In this document: positions 16,726-25,442 of the stretch, one piece after another
Numbering within the stretch: the first letter of the stretch is position 1
How the letters are laid out: each line of letters begins with the position of its first letter
Position numbers and translations under genes: made by a program
Source of the DNA: Niveispirillum irakense DSM 11586
GTDB lineage: Bacteria > Pseudomonadota > Alphaproteobacteria > Azospirillales > Azospirillaceae
Reading direction: 5' to 3'
Assembly: GCF_000429645.1 (NCBI RefSeq)
Contig: NZ_AUCG01000022.1
Coordinates: 62,001-126,000, forward strand
Length of the DNA: 64,000 nucleotides
Notes under the pieces: model-generated
What the model saw: only the letters and a program-made list of their open reading frames with translations
Database searches by the model: none
What the model was told of the DNA's origin: nothing

Positions 16726-17814
16726 ATGGAAAAACAAAGGCGGCGCGGTACACAGGCGGTCACCATCCGTGAGGTGGCGGCCCGCGCCGGGGTCTCTTCC
16801 ATGACGGTATCGCGGGTGATCAACAAGGACGAAAAGGTCCATGAGACCACCCGCGCCCTGGTTGAAGTCGCGATCAAGGAACTGAACTACGTTCCCAACC
16901 CCGCTGCCCGGCGTCTGGCCGGTTCCGACGCATTGCGTATCGGCCTGCTCTATTCCAACCCTTCCAGCGCTTATCTGTCGGAATTGCTGGTCGGTGCGTT
17001 GGATGAGACCAGCCGCGAAGGCCACCAGCTTATCGTGGAACGCTGCGCCGGCACGGCGAAGGCCCAGGCGGCAGTAACCCGGCTGCTGGCCGGCGGAGTC
17101 AATGCCTTCATCCTGCCGCCGCCCTTGTGCGAGGCAAAGCCCATCCTGGACCAGCTTGAACAGGCGAACGTGATCGCCGTCGTCGTCGCCCCGGGCCGAC
17201 CAAACGCCAAGCTGCCCACAATCCGGATCGACAATTACCTTGCCGCCCGGCAGATGACAGAACATCTGCTGTCACTGGGCCATCGCCGGCTGGGCTTCAT
17301 CAAGGGCCCGCGCAACCAGTCCGCGTCGGAGATGCGGCGGCGCGGCTTCATGGACGCCGTAACGGATGCCGGCCTGGACCCTGATAATATCCTGGTGGAG
17401 CAGGGCCAGTTTGATTATGCGTCCGGCTTGGGAGCTGCGGAGAAGCTGCTGTCCAATGCCAACCGGCCAACCGCCATTTTCGCCGCCAATGATGATATGG
17501 CGGCGGCCACCATCTCCGTCGCGCACCGGATGCGGCTGGATGTGCCGGGTGATCTGACGGTTGCCGGATTCGATGATACGTTGATCGCAACCACTGTCTG
17601 GCCGCCCTTGACCACCATCCGTCAGCCCATCGCCGCCATGGGCAAGGCGGCGGTCAGCCTGCTGGACAGTGCCATGCGCGCGCGCTGGTCAACCAGCGGC
17701 CGGCGGGAAGCGCCAGAACAAAGGCTGCTGGCCCATAAGCTGGTGAAACGTGAATCGACGGTTCCGCCACCCGACACAGTCAAACCCGCCAAACCGGCCA
17801 TCAGCCAGCGATAA
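16726..17814 (+). CDS. xylR: LacI-family transcriptional regulator (probable XylR)
   Basis: A 362-residue repressor. The N-terminal HTH is VTIREVAARAGVSSMTVSRV (residues ~11-30) with the hinge LNYVPNPAARRLAG. A periplasmic-binding-protein-like effector domain follows, with LSLGHRRLGFIKG, FAANDDMAAATI and VAGFDDT. The ATG at 16726 (MEKQRRRG) is chosen since it sits close before the HTH. By analogy with Caulobacter XylR it probably represses xylX-xylD until xylose is present, using the two operator-like sites upstream of xylX. Its gene lies immediately before the SulP gene (5-bp gap), so the two are probably co-transcribed. Confidence 0.85.
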   Translation: MEKQRRRGTQAVTIREVAARAGVSSMTVSRVINKDEKVHETTRALVEVAIKELNYVPNPAARRLAGSDALRIGLLYSNPSSAYLSELLVGALDETSREGHQLIVERCAGTAKAQAAVTRLLAGGVNAFILPPPLCEAKPILDQLEQANVIAVVVAPGRPNAKLPTIRIDNYLAARQMTEHLLSLGHRRLGFIKGPRNQSASEMRRRGFMDAVTDAGLDPDNILVEQGQFDYASGLGAAEKLLSNANRPTAIFAANDDMAAATISVAHRMRLDVPGDLTVAGFDDTLIATTVWPPLTTIRQPIAAMGKAAVSLLDSAMRARWSTSGRREAPEQRLLAHKLVKRESTVPPPDTVKPAKPAISQR

Positions 17815-17819
17815 GGCCG

Positions 17820-19997
17820 ATGCGGAAGCTTCTGGCGCCGGCCATGATGGGGATCATTGCCGGTATTGATAATCTGGGCGCTGGCGTTGCCTTCGCCGCC
17901 TTGATGTTCCCTGGCGCCATGGCGGGCGGCTTGGGGATGGGCGTCGGTGTCATCCTGTTGGGCGGGGCCCTGCTCTCCTTGTTGATCGCCCTGCGCAGTC
18001 AGCAGCCCAACAGCATCGCCCTGGTGCAGGAAACCAGTATTGCCATCCTGGCCGCCGCCATCGCCGGCATCACCCTGTCCATGACCGACCGGTCGGAAGA
18101 AACGCGGCTGGCAACGGCCTTTGCGATCCTGGGGACCAGCACCATTGCCACTGGTGGGTTATTCTGGCTGTTTGGCCGACTGCGTTTGGGAACGCTGGTC
18201 CGCTTCCTGCCCTATCCTGTTGTTGCCGGTTTTCTGGCCGGATCGGGCTGGCTGCTGATTGATGGCGGCCTGATGATGGTGACGGGGGAACAGGGGCTAG
18301 GCGCCATGGTAACCCGTCTGGCCGAGCCGCTGATCCTGGGCAAGTTGCTGCCTTCCTTCCTGTTCGCTGGCCTGATGATGTTGGCGCTGCGCCGTTCAAC
18401 CAACCCGATGACGACATCGCTGGTGCTGATCGGTGCCGGGGGCCTGTTCTATCTAGCCATCAGCATCAGCGGCATATCCACGGATCAGGCGCGGGCTTGG
18501 CAATGGCTGCCGGATATGCCGGCGGGTGGGGGTGGGATCGCACTTCCCTCCCCGCTCTGGATTGTCACCGCAGCAGACTGGTCGGCGGTGATGTTGGCGG
18601 GGCCGGCCATTCTTTCCGCCGCCCTGCTCAGCATGATGGGATTGCTGCTGAATACCAGCGGGCTGGAAGTGGCGATTGGGCGCGAGATCGATGCCAATGC
18701 GGAGTTGCGGTCCAGCGGGGTTGCCAATCTGGCGGCGGGCTGTATCGGCGGCGCATCGGGCTTTACCGGCCTGGGCATTACCCTGCTGGCGGAAAGGATG
18801 GGGGCCAAAGGCCGCGGGGCCGGTATTGCTACAGCCATTGTGCTTCTGCTGGGGATGATCTGGGCGCCACAACTGGCGGCATCCATGCCCACATTCCTGG
18901 CCGCCGGTCTGATGATCTTCCTCGGCGTGGAACTGCTGCATGACTGGGCTGTACGGTCCCGCCGGCAATTACCGCTGGCGGAATGGCTGATCGTGCTGGC
19001 TATTCTGGCCACCATCATGGCCACAGGTTTCCTTGCCGGGCTGGCTGTAGGGCTTGGCGTATCAGTAATCACTTTTGTTTACAATTATGCCCGGCTGCCG
19101 GTGATCCGGCGCAGCGCCAGCGGGCGGGAAATTCGCAGCAGCGTGGATCGGTCCGCCACAGCCCTCCATCGGTTGGACAGTCAGGGACACCTTATTCAGG
19201 TTGTTGAACTGCAGGGCTATCTGTTCTTTGGCACCGTGGAACAAGTGGTCGGCTGTGTCCGCGCCCGACTGCATGGGGCAGGCCAACCGCCTTTACGTTT
19301 CCTGCTGCTGGATTTCCGCAGTGTCAGTGGCGTTGATTCCGCCGGCAGTTCCGGCTTCGTGAAGATCTGTAATATGGCCGCGACCGAGGGGGTGCAGGTG
19401 ATTTTCTGCCATCTTCCCCCTTCCGTGCAGGACCTGTTTTGCCGGGCCGGTGTCGCATTCAACACAGGCGCCGACTGCTGCACCAGCCCCGATCTGGACC
19501 ATGCGCTGGAACGGTGTGAAGAACAGATATTGGCAGAAGATGCAGAATTCCATGAGACGGGTGATGTCTTGCGGCATCTGGAGGCGATTTTAGGTCCCCA
19601 TCCCCGCTTGCCGGATATTGTATCCGGTATGGAGCGGCTGATCCTGCCTGCGGGAGAGCGGCTGATCCAAGCCGGCGATGCCGCCGACGATATTTTCCTG
19701 GTTGGCGATGGCCGGGTGAAGGTGCAGGTGACCCTGCCCAATGGGCGGGTGCTGCGCCTGCGCACCATGACGGCTGGGGCCATTGTCGGCGAAATCACCC
19801 TGTATCTGGGGGGCAGCCGCACTGCCGATGTAATTGTGGAGCAGCAGGCGACCCTGTTCCGCCTGGGCCGTGCGGATTTACGGCGAATGGAACAGCAGGA
19901 TAGCGATTTGGCCCTGTTGGTCCATCGGCTGCTGGCAACCACCCTGGCGGAGAGGCTGGCATTGGCGAACCGGCTGCTGCAACGCTCCCAGAATTAA
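17820..19997 (+). CDS. SulP-family anion transporter fused to STAS and cyclic-nucleotide-binding domains
   Basis: A 725-residue inner-membrane protein with three parts. Residues ~1-430 are a SulP transport core with many hydrophobic segments. Residues ~457-550 are a STAS domain (VVELQGYLFFGTVEQVV, then LLDFRSVSGVDSAGSSGF, with the serine of the phospho-site region present). Residues ~603-715 are a CRP-like cNMP-binding domain (LPAGERLIQAGDAADDIFLVGDG, then GAIVGEITLYLGGSRTADV, then LFRLGRADLRRM). SulP proteins carry sulfate, bicarbonate or dicarboxylates; the ion is not readable here. The fusion suggests control by a nucleotide ligand. Co-location with a sugar regulator is unusual. Confidence 0.85.
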   Translation: MRKLLAPAMMGIIAGIDNLGAGVAFAALMFPGAMAGGLGMGVGVILLGGALLSLLIALRSQQPNSIALVQETSIAILAAAIAGITLSMTDRSEETRLATAFAILGTSTIATGGLFWLFGRLRLGTLVRFLPYPVVAGFLAGSGWLLIDGGLMMVTGEQGLGAMVTRLAEPLILGKLLPSFLFAGLMMLALRRSTNPMTTSLVLIGAGGLFYLAISISGISTDQARAWQWLPDMPAGGGGIALPSPLWIVTAADWSAVMLAGPAILSAALLSMMGLLLNTSGLEVAIGREIDANAELRSSGVANLAAGCIGGASGFTGLGITLLAERMGAKGRGAGIATAIVLLLGMIWAPQLAASMPTFLAAGLMIFLGVELLHDWAVRSRRQLPLAEWLIVLAILATIMATGFLAGLAVGLGVSVITFVYNYARLPVIRRSASGREIRSSVDRSATALHRLDSQGHLIQVVELQGYLFFGTVEQVVGCVRARLHGAGQPPLRFLLLDFRSVSGVDSAGSSGFVKICNMAATEGVQVIFCHLPPSVQDLFCRAGVAFNTGADCCTSPDLDHALERCEEQILAEDAEFHETGDVLRHLEAILGPHPRLPDIVSGMERLILPAGERLIQAGDAADDIFLVGDGRVKVQVTLPNGRVLRLRTMTAGAIVGEITLYLGGSRTADVIVEQQATLFRLGRADLRRMEQQDSDLALLVHRLLATTLAERLALANRLLQRSQN

Positions 19998-20031
19998 AGA
20001 GGCGGCGAACATAATGCCGTTCGCCGCCTCT
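19998..20031. terminator. Bidirectional terminator between the SulP gene and fadD
   Basis: Perfect 13-bp stem (AGAGGCGGCGAAC with GTTCGCCGCCTCT), 8-base loop, directly after the SulP stop. On the minus strand the stem is followed by TTTAATTC. It lies between convergent genes and can serve both. Confidence 0.7.
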
Positions 20032-20062
20032 GCTTTCACCCAGTTTGACTGGCACTCATAAA

Positions 20063-21772
20063 TCAGCCGGCCTTTTTACGCTCGGCCTCCAACTCATCCA
20101 GCAACGCCTTGCGGGACAGTTTGCCGATCATGGTCTTCGGCAATTCGTCGCGGAACTCATACATTTTCGGCTGTTCGATGGTGGACAGCTTGTCTTCGAG
20201 GAAGCGTTTCAGCTCTTCCGTGGTCAGTTCAGCCCCATCGCGTGCCTTGATATAGGCCTTCACGGTCTGGCCGCGATAGGGGTCCGGCACGCCCAGAACA
20301 ATACATTCCGCCACCTGAGGATGCTGGTACAGCGCCTCTTCCACATTGCGCGGATAGACATTGTAGCCGCCGGCCAGGATCATATCCTTGATGCGGTCGA
20401 CGATGAAAATATAGCCCTCTTCATCCATATAGCCGACATCGCCGGTATGGAGCATGTCGCCATCCAGCGTCTCCGCCGTTTCCTTTTCCTTTTTCCAATA
20501 GCCCTTCATCACCTGCGGGCCGATGATACAGATCTCGCCCCGCTCCCCGCGCGCCACTTCCGTGCGCCGGTCTTCCAGGCTGACAATGCGGATCTGGGTC
20601 TGCGGCACCGGCAGGCCGATGGAACCGGGACGGCTGGCATGGGGCGGGTTGATGGTGGCGATGGGGGAGGATTCCGACAGGCCGTACCCTTCCACCAGAG
20701 AGCAACCGGTCAGCCGCTCAAACTCCGCCTTCACCTCCACCGGCAGCGGCGCACCGCCGGAATTACACATATTGATGGAGGAAAGGTCGTACTTGGCCAC
20801 ATCCTTGAAATTATTGATGGCGGTATAGATGGTCGGTACCGCCGGGAACAGGGTGGGCTTTTTCTTATCAATGACCTGCAGCACCTGCTCCAGTTCAAAC
20901 CGGGGCAGCAGGATCATCTCCCCGCCCTTCAGCAGGGTCAGGTTCATCACGCAGGTCATGGCGAAGACATGGAACAGGGGCAATACGCCCAGCATCCGCT
21001 CTTCACCATCGCGGGCATCGCGGAACCATAAGGTCGCCTGCAGCGCATTGGCGGCGATATTATGGTGGGTCAGCATCGCGCCCTTTGGCACGCCCGTGGT
21101 GCCACCGGTATATTGCAGCACGGCGACATCGTTGACCGGGTCGAATGTCACCGGCGCGGGGCGGCCATCATTGGCGATGATCTGCTTGAACCAGACATGC
21201 CGGTCATCGCGCGGAATATTTGCCAGCTCCTTCTTCTTCACGAAGGGGAATAGCAGGTTCTTCGGGAAGGGCAGCACGCCGGCCATCGGCACGACGATGA
21301 TCTTCTTCAGCCGCGTCTGGCCGAACATGCGGGCCAGCTTGTCGTAAGTGACTTTCAGATCAAGGCTGATCATCCAATCAGCCTCGCTGTCATTGATCAT
21401 GTGGCAGATTTCCCGCTCGGCATAGAGCGGGTTGAAATTCACCACGATGCCGCCGGCCTTCAGGATGCCGAAATAGCAGATGACGGCGTAAGGCGTATTG
21501 GGCAGGAACAGGCCAACCTTCTGACCCCGCTGCAAGCCCATTTCCTGCAGGCCCTTGGCGAAGCGATCCACCAGGGCGCCGATTTCGCTATAGGTGTATT
21601 TCTTGTCCAGGAAATCGACACAGGGGCGATTACCATAACGCGCCACCGACTGGGCCAGCATATCCGGCATGGACCGCACAGGGATCTGTGCATCCCACGA
21701 TACGCCCGGCGGATAGGCACCTTCCCACAGAAAGGGGGTCCTGCCTTGGGTTTCCAACGCCACTTCGGCCAT
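20063..21772 (-). CDS. fadD: Long-chain fatty-acid-CoA ligase (FadD-like)
   Basis: Activates long-chain fatty acids to acyl-CoA with ATP for beta-oxidation or lipid synthesis. The 569-residue protein shows the AMP-binding signature LQYTGGTTGVPKGAMLTHHN. Further blocks are VEGYGLSESSPIATINP, the adenylate motif LHTGDVGYMDEEGYIFIVDRIKDMILAGGYNVYPRNVEE, and the C-terminal lysine motif LPKTMIGKLSRKAL. The ATG at 21772 is preceded by GGAGGAAGAA on the minus strand, a strong ribosome site, so the upstream in-frame ATG at 21826 is not used. It is separated from mrpG by about 100 bp. Confidence 0.92.
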   Translation of the reverse strand: MAEVALETQGRTPFLWEGAYPPGVSWDAQIPVRSMPDMLAQSVARYGNRPCVDFLDKKYTYSEIGALVDRFAKGLQEMGLQRGQKVGLFLPNTPYAVICYFGILKAGGIVVNFNPLYAEREICHMINDSEADWMISLDLKVTYDKLARMFGQTRLKKIIVVPMAGVLPFPKNLLFPFVKKKELANIPRDDRHVWFKQIIANDGRPAPVTFDPVNDVAVLQYTGGTTGVPKGAMLTHHNIAANALQATLWFRDARDGEERMLGVLPLFHVFAMTCVMNLTLLKGGEMILLPRFELEQVLQVIDKKKPTLFPAVPTIYTAINNFKDVAKYDLSSINMCNSGGAPLPVEVKAEFERLTGCSLVEGYGLSESSPIATINPPHASRPGSIGLPVPQTQIRIVSLEDRRTEVARGERGEICIIGPQVMKGYWKKEKETAETLDGDMLHTGDVGYMDEEGYIFIVDRIKDMILAGGYNVYPRNVEEALYQHPQVAECIVLGVPDPYRGQTVKAYIKARDGAELTTEELKRFLEDKLSTIEQPKMYEFRDELPKTMIGKLSRKALLDELEAERKKAG

Positions 21773-21869
21773 TTCTTCCTCCCGGACGTGCTTTGTGGCG
21801 CCTTCCAGCGCAGCGCCTTGATTCACCTATATCGGCAGGTAAAACCGAACCTCAAGTGATTATTCCGCC

Positions 21870-22310
21870 TTACGTTACGTCACCCGTACGGATTTTTGCG
21901 GATGGCGGCTGTGCTGCGTGTTTCTCCGCTCCTTTTGCATGGGCTTGCCGCATACGAACCGCCGGATCATCTGCACTGCCCCGCAATTCGTCATAAGGGG
22001 CGATGACACTGTCCGGCGGCTCGCTGGCATAAATGGCACGGCCAATCATGTGCGCGGCGACCGGAGTCGAAAGCAGCAGGAACAGGATCGCGGCAATCGC
22101 ACGCGCCAAAACGTCGATGCCGGGAAAGAACAGGGCAACGGCCACCAGAACCATGCCGCACCCCAAAGCCCCGGCCTTGGAACTGGCATGCATGCGGGTC
22201 AGCGCGTCAGGCAGACGGACCACACCCAGCGCGGCGACCAGACAGAAAAAAGCGCCCCCCACAGCCAACAGGCCGACAAGGGCCTGATGCAGATGTTCAG
22301 CCATGTTCAT
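21870..22310 (-). CDS. mrpG: Na+/H+ antiporter subunit MrpG
   Basis: Small membrane subunit of the multi-subunit Mrp (Mnh) Na+/H+ antiporter. The protein has 146 residues with three hydrophobic segments and the PhaG/MnhG signature LGVVRLPDALTRMHASSKAGALG. It ends with a soluble tail of about 45 residues that is longer than in many homologues. GGAGG lies six bases before the ATG at 22310, and the start overlaps the end of mrpF by 14 bp. It is the last gene of the operon. Confidence 0.92.
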   Translation of the reverse strand: MNMAEHLHQALVGLLAVGGAFFCLVAALGVVRLPDALTRMHASSKAGALGCGMVLVAVALFFPGIDVLARAIAAILFLLLSTPVAAHMIGRAIYASEPPDSVIAPYDELRGSADDPAVRMRQAHAKGAEKHAAQPPSAKIRTGDVT

Positions 22311-22623
22311 TTTCTGCCTCCCGCGTGGGTGCCAGCTTTTCCGCTGCCTGCTTCTCCATCAAACGCGCATAGGCAACCGTGCCGAAGAAGGCCACCAGGG
22401 CCAGGGCAATAGCGGCATCCAGAAACACGATCCGGCTTTGATACAGGGTGAACAGGGCGATGAAGGCGACTGCCAGCACCCCGAAAAGATCAATGGCAAC
22501 GATCCTGTCCCCCTTGGTCGGCCCACGCAGCACGCGCAGGACGGTCAGGGCGAAGGCCATGAACAGCATGATCAGGGCCAGAACCAGGCACCAGGACAGG
22601 AAGGGGCTGATTTCTCCGCTCAT
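22297..22623 (-). CDS. mrpF: Na+/H+ antiporter subunit MrpF
   Basis: Membrane subunit of the Mrp complex, 108 residues with three hydrophobic segments. The family block VLRGPTKGDRIVAIDLFGVLAVAFIALF is visible at about residues 28-55. The start overlaps the mrpE stop by four bases, so translation is coupled. Confidence 0.92.
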   Translation of the reverse strand: MSGEISPFLSWCLVLALIMLFMAFALTVLRVLRGPTKGDRIVAIDLFGVLAVAFIALFTLYQSRIVFLDAAIALALVAFFGTVAYARLMEKQAAEKLAPTREAENEHG

Positions 22624-23093
22624 CGCAGCAGCTCCAGAATGCGGCGTTCCATTGCCAGTTTGATGTCGTCGCGCACGGTCGCCGCATCCTCACCAAACAT
22701 GGTGTGGACATAAAGCGTGCGGCGGTCAGGCGACACATCCAGCGACAGGGTACCGGGTGTGAGGGTGACGGAACTGGCCAGCAGCGTGATTTCCATATCG
22801 GTGCGCACATCCAGCGGCACCGCCACCACGGCCGGGCGCACAGCCGGGCCGAAACCCAGCACCGACCGCGCCACCTTCCAGGAGGAAACCCAGATTTCCT
22901 TCACCAGCCACAGGATGTAGCCGAAAGAGCCCCATAGGACATGGAAGTAGCGCTGCCCCGGATATAAGGGCCGCGCCAGCCACAAGACCAGATGCCCCAA
23001 GGCAAAACCGGCGACAAAACCGGTCAGGCTGAAATCGGCATTGAAGGCCATCCAGGCGATGGCAAGCAAGAAGTTGAATAAGAACAGGGTCAT
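22620..23093 (-). CDS. mrpE: Na+/H+ antiporter subunit MrpE
   Basis: A 157-residue subunit with two N-terminal hydrophobic segments and a cytoplasmic domain. The family blocks are TGFVAGFALG near the start, LDVRTDMEITLLASSVTLTPGTLSLDV in the centre, and LYVHTMF later. MrpE is needed for complex assembly. Four-base overlaps link it to mrpD and mrpF. Confidence 0.92.
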   Translation of the reverse strand: MTLFLFNFLLAIAWMAFNADFSLTGFVAGFALGHLVLWLARPLYPGQRYFHVLWGSFGYILWLVKEIWVSSWKVARSVLGFGPAVRPAVVAVPLDVRTDMEITLLASSVTLTPGTLSLDVSPDRRTLYVHTMFGEDAATVRDDIKLAMERRILELLR

Positions 23094-24658
23094 GGCGTCA
23101 CTCCTTCACCCATTCCGTCAACTTCTGCCGATCCCAGCATGGTGGGTATGGTGGAAGGGGCGCCCAGCACCGCTTCCACATAGGCGTCAGTGTCGATCAG
23201 GCTGGAGGCTGCGGCATCGGCCAGACGCATCAATGGTTCCGCATTCAAACCGATGGTCACGGTAATGGCGGACAAAAGCACCAGGGGGGCCAGCAGGGTG
23301 AGGCGTGTACCCCCCGTCAGGGCAACGGTTCCGGCCAGCTTTCCTGCTGGGTTCTCCTTCCAGATCATTTCCGCCCAAAGCCGCCCGACCAGCCAGAAGG
23401 TCAACAAGCCCGTCACCAGCGCGGCGGCGACAATCGCCCAGTTATCCACCGCTAAGCCGGCCCGGACCAGCATCAGCTTGGACCAGAAGCCAGACAGTGG
23501 CGGGAAGCCGGCCAGCGAGGCCAGCGGCACGAACAGCACAATGCACAGGACCGGTGCCGCTGTGAACAGGCCGCCCAGGCTGCGATAGGACGTATCGCCG
23601 CCCGACAGTCGCCGCACCACGCCGGCGCCCAGGAACAGGTTCGTCTTCACCACGATGTCATGCACCAGATAGAAGACGGTCCCGGCAATGGCCAGCGGGG
23701 TATAAAGCGCCAGCCCCATGATCATGTAGCCGATATGGGCGACCACCTGCCAGGACAGGGCGCGCCGCAGATCACGCACAGCCAGGGAGCCAAGGGCCCC
23801 CACCACCATGGTGGCACCGGCGATCCAGAGCAGCATGCCATGGGTCCATTCCGTATCGCCGATAAAAATCAGGGTGAAGCAGCGCAGCAGGGCATAGACG
23901 CCCACCTTGGTCAGCAAACCAGCGAAGATTGCCTGAACCGCCACGGACGGGGTGTGGTACGCGGCCGGCAGCCAGAAGAAGAGCGGGAATACCGCCGCCT
24001 TCATCCCGAACGCGATGATGAACAGCACGGCAATGGTGGTTACCAGCCCCTTATTCTCCACCATCGGCACCCGGATGGCGAGATCGGCCATGTTCAACGT
24101 GCCGGTGATCCCATATAGCAGCGCGACAGCCAGCAGGAAGCAGGCCGTTGCGATCAGGTTGATACCGGCATATTTCAAGGCGCCGTCAATCTGCTCCTTG
24201 GTGCCGCCAAGCGAAAGCAGCACGAAGGAAGAGATCAGCATCACCTCAAACCAGACATACAGGTTGAACAGGTCACCGGTGATGAAGCTGCCGCAGACCC
24301 CGACCATCAGCACCTGGAAGACGGTGTGATAACCGCCCCTCTCCCGCACCGGGTCAATATCGCCCAAGGCATAAACGGCAACCGCAAGCGCCATGATGGC
24401 CGAAACCAGGACCATCAGGGCCGATAGCGGATCAGCGACAAGGGTGATGCCGAAGGGGGCCGCCCAGCCGCCCATCTGTGCGGCCTGAATACCGTGCGCC
24501 ATGACCTGCCGCAGCAGCAATGCCGCCAGAACCAGCAGGATGGCGCTGCCTGCAAGGGACAACAGCCTTTGCACGGCAGGACGATGCCAGAACAGGGCGC
24601 ACAGCGCTGCTGTGGAAAGCGGGACCAGGATCGGCGATGCGACCAGCCAGCCGATCAT
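23090..24658 (-). CDS. mrpD: Na+/H+ antiporter subunit MrpD (NuoN/M-like)
   Basis: Proton-translocating subunit related to respiratory complex I subunits. The 522-residue protein has about 14 hydrophobic segments. Family blocks include the loop LFNLYVWFEVMLISSFVLLS, FGMKAAVFPLFFWLPAAYHTPSVAVQAIFAGLLTKVGVYALLR with the conserved Lys residues, and LSWQVVAHIGYMI. It overlaps mrpC and mrpE by four bases each. Confidence 0.94.
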   Translation of the reverse strand: MIGWLVASPILVPLSTAALCALFWHRPAVQRLLSLAGSAILLVLAALLLRQVMAHGIQAAQMGGWAAPFGITLVADPLSALMVLVSAIMALAVAVYALGDIDPVRERGGYHTVFQVLMVGVCGSFITGDLFNLYVWFEVMLISSFVLLSLGGTKEQIDGALKYAGINLIATACFLLAVALLYGITGTLNMADLAIRVPMVENKGLVTTIAVLFIIAFGMKAAVFPLFFWLPAAYHTPSVAVQAIFAGLLTKVGVYALLRCFTLIFIGDTEWTHGMLLWIAGATMVVGALGSLAVRDLRRALSWQVVAHIGYMIMGLALYTPLAIAGTVFYLVHDIVVKTNLFLGAGVVRRLSGGDTSYRSLGGLFTAAPVLCIVLFVPLASLAGFPPLSGFWSKLMLVRAGLAVDNWAIVAAALVTGLLTFWLVGRLWAEMIWKENPAGKLAGTVALTGGTRLTLLAPLVLLSAITVTIGLNAEPLMRLADAAASSLIDTDAYVEAVLGAPSTIPTMLGSAEVDGMGEGVTP

Positions 24659-25020
24659 GGCGCGTCCTCCTTCGGTTCTGCGGTGCGCATGTCACGGCTA
24701 TCCAGGGTGCCCAGTTCCTGATACGCGCGATAGGCCAGGGCCAGGGCGAAGGACAACAGACCGAACCCGATGACGATGGCCGTCAGGATCAGGGCCTGGG
24801 GCAGCGGATTGGACAGCCCCTGCCCCAACCCATCCTGTCCCGCCGCGATCAGCGGCGGTTGGCCAACCGTCAGCCGGCCAACCAGCAGGATGGAGACATT
24901 GACCGCGTTGGACAGCAGGATCACGCCGAACAACACCCGCAATATCTGCCGCGACAAGAACAGATAGACGGCGCCGGCAACCATGCCACCGACCGCAAAA
25001 GCCATGATGGTTTCCATCAC
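24655..25020 (-). CDS. mrpC: Na+/H+ antiporter subunit MrpC (NuoK-like)
   Basis: Small membrane subunit of 121 residues, homologous to complex I NuoK. It has three hydrophobic segments and the block [20 protein letters not shown], then [29 protein letters not shown] spacing (here [17 protein letters not shown]). It sits between mrpB and mrpD with four-base overlaps. Confidence 0.92.
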   Translation of the reverse strand: MMETIMAFAVGGMVAGAVYLFLSRQILRVLFGVILLSNAVNVSILLVGRLTVGQPPLIAAGQDGLGQGLSNPLPQALILTAIVIGFGLLSFALALAYRAYQELGTLDSRDMRTAEPKEDAP

Positions 25021-25442
25021 AGATCCTCTTCCATCAGGCTTTGGATCATGGCCATCAGGCCGCCCACGACGACCAGATAGACCCCGATATCGAACAGCAC
25101 GGGCGTGCCCAGCGCCAAGCCCTTGGCCCCATTCTCATCCGTGAAGATGATCCAGCGCGCGGTCATGAAAGTGTCGCCACCGGGGGCGGCGAACAGGCCG
25201 GATACGATGCCCATCGCCAGCCCGGCGGCCAGGATGGTACGCGGGTCCAGCACCAGCACCTTGCGCATTTCCGCCACGCCAAAGGCCAGCGCATGCAGGG
25301 CGAACGCGACCGCACAGACCAGACCGCCGACAAACCCGCCGCCCGGCTCATTATGGCCGCGCCAGAGGATAAAGACAGAGAACAGCACCATCAGGGCCAG
25401 CAGCAGGCGTGTGGCGGTACGCAGGATCAGACTGTCCATCAT
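25017..25442 (-). CDS. mrpB: Na+/H+ antiporter subunit MrpB
   Basis: Membrane subunit of 141 residues with four hydrophobic segments. The MnhB domain is shown by [23 protein letters not shown] and by [21 protein letters not shown] near the end. Having mrpA and mrpB as separate genes marks this as a group 1, seven-gene Mrp operon. The start overlaps the end of mrpA in CCATGATGG. Confidence 0.93.
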   Translation of the reverse strand: MMDSLILRTATRLLLALMVLFSVFILWRGHNEPGGGFVGGLVCAVAFALHALAFGVAEMRKVLVLDPRTILAAGLAMGIVSGLFAAPGGDTFMTARWIIFTDENGAKGLALGTPVLFDIGVYLVVVGGLMAMIQSLMEEDL

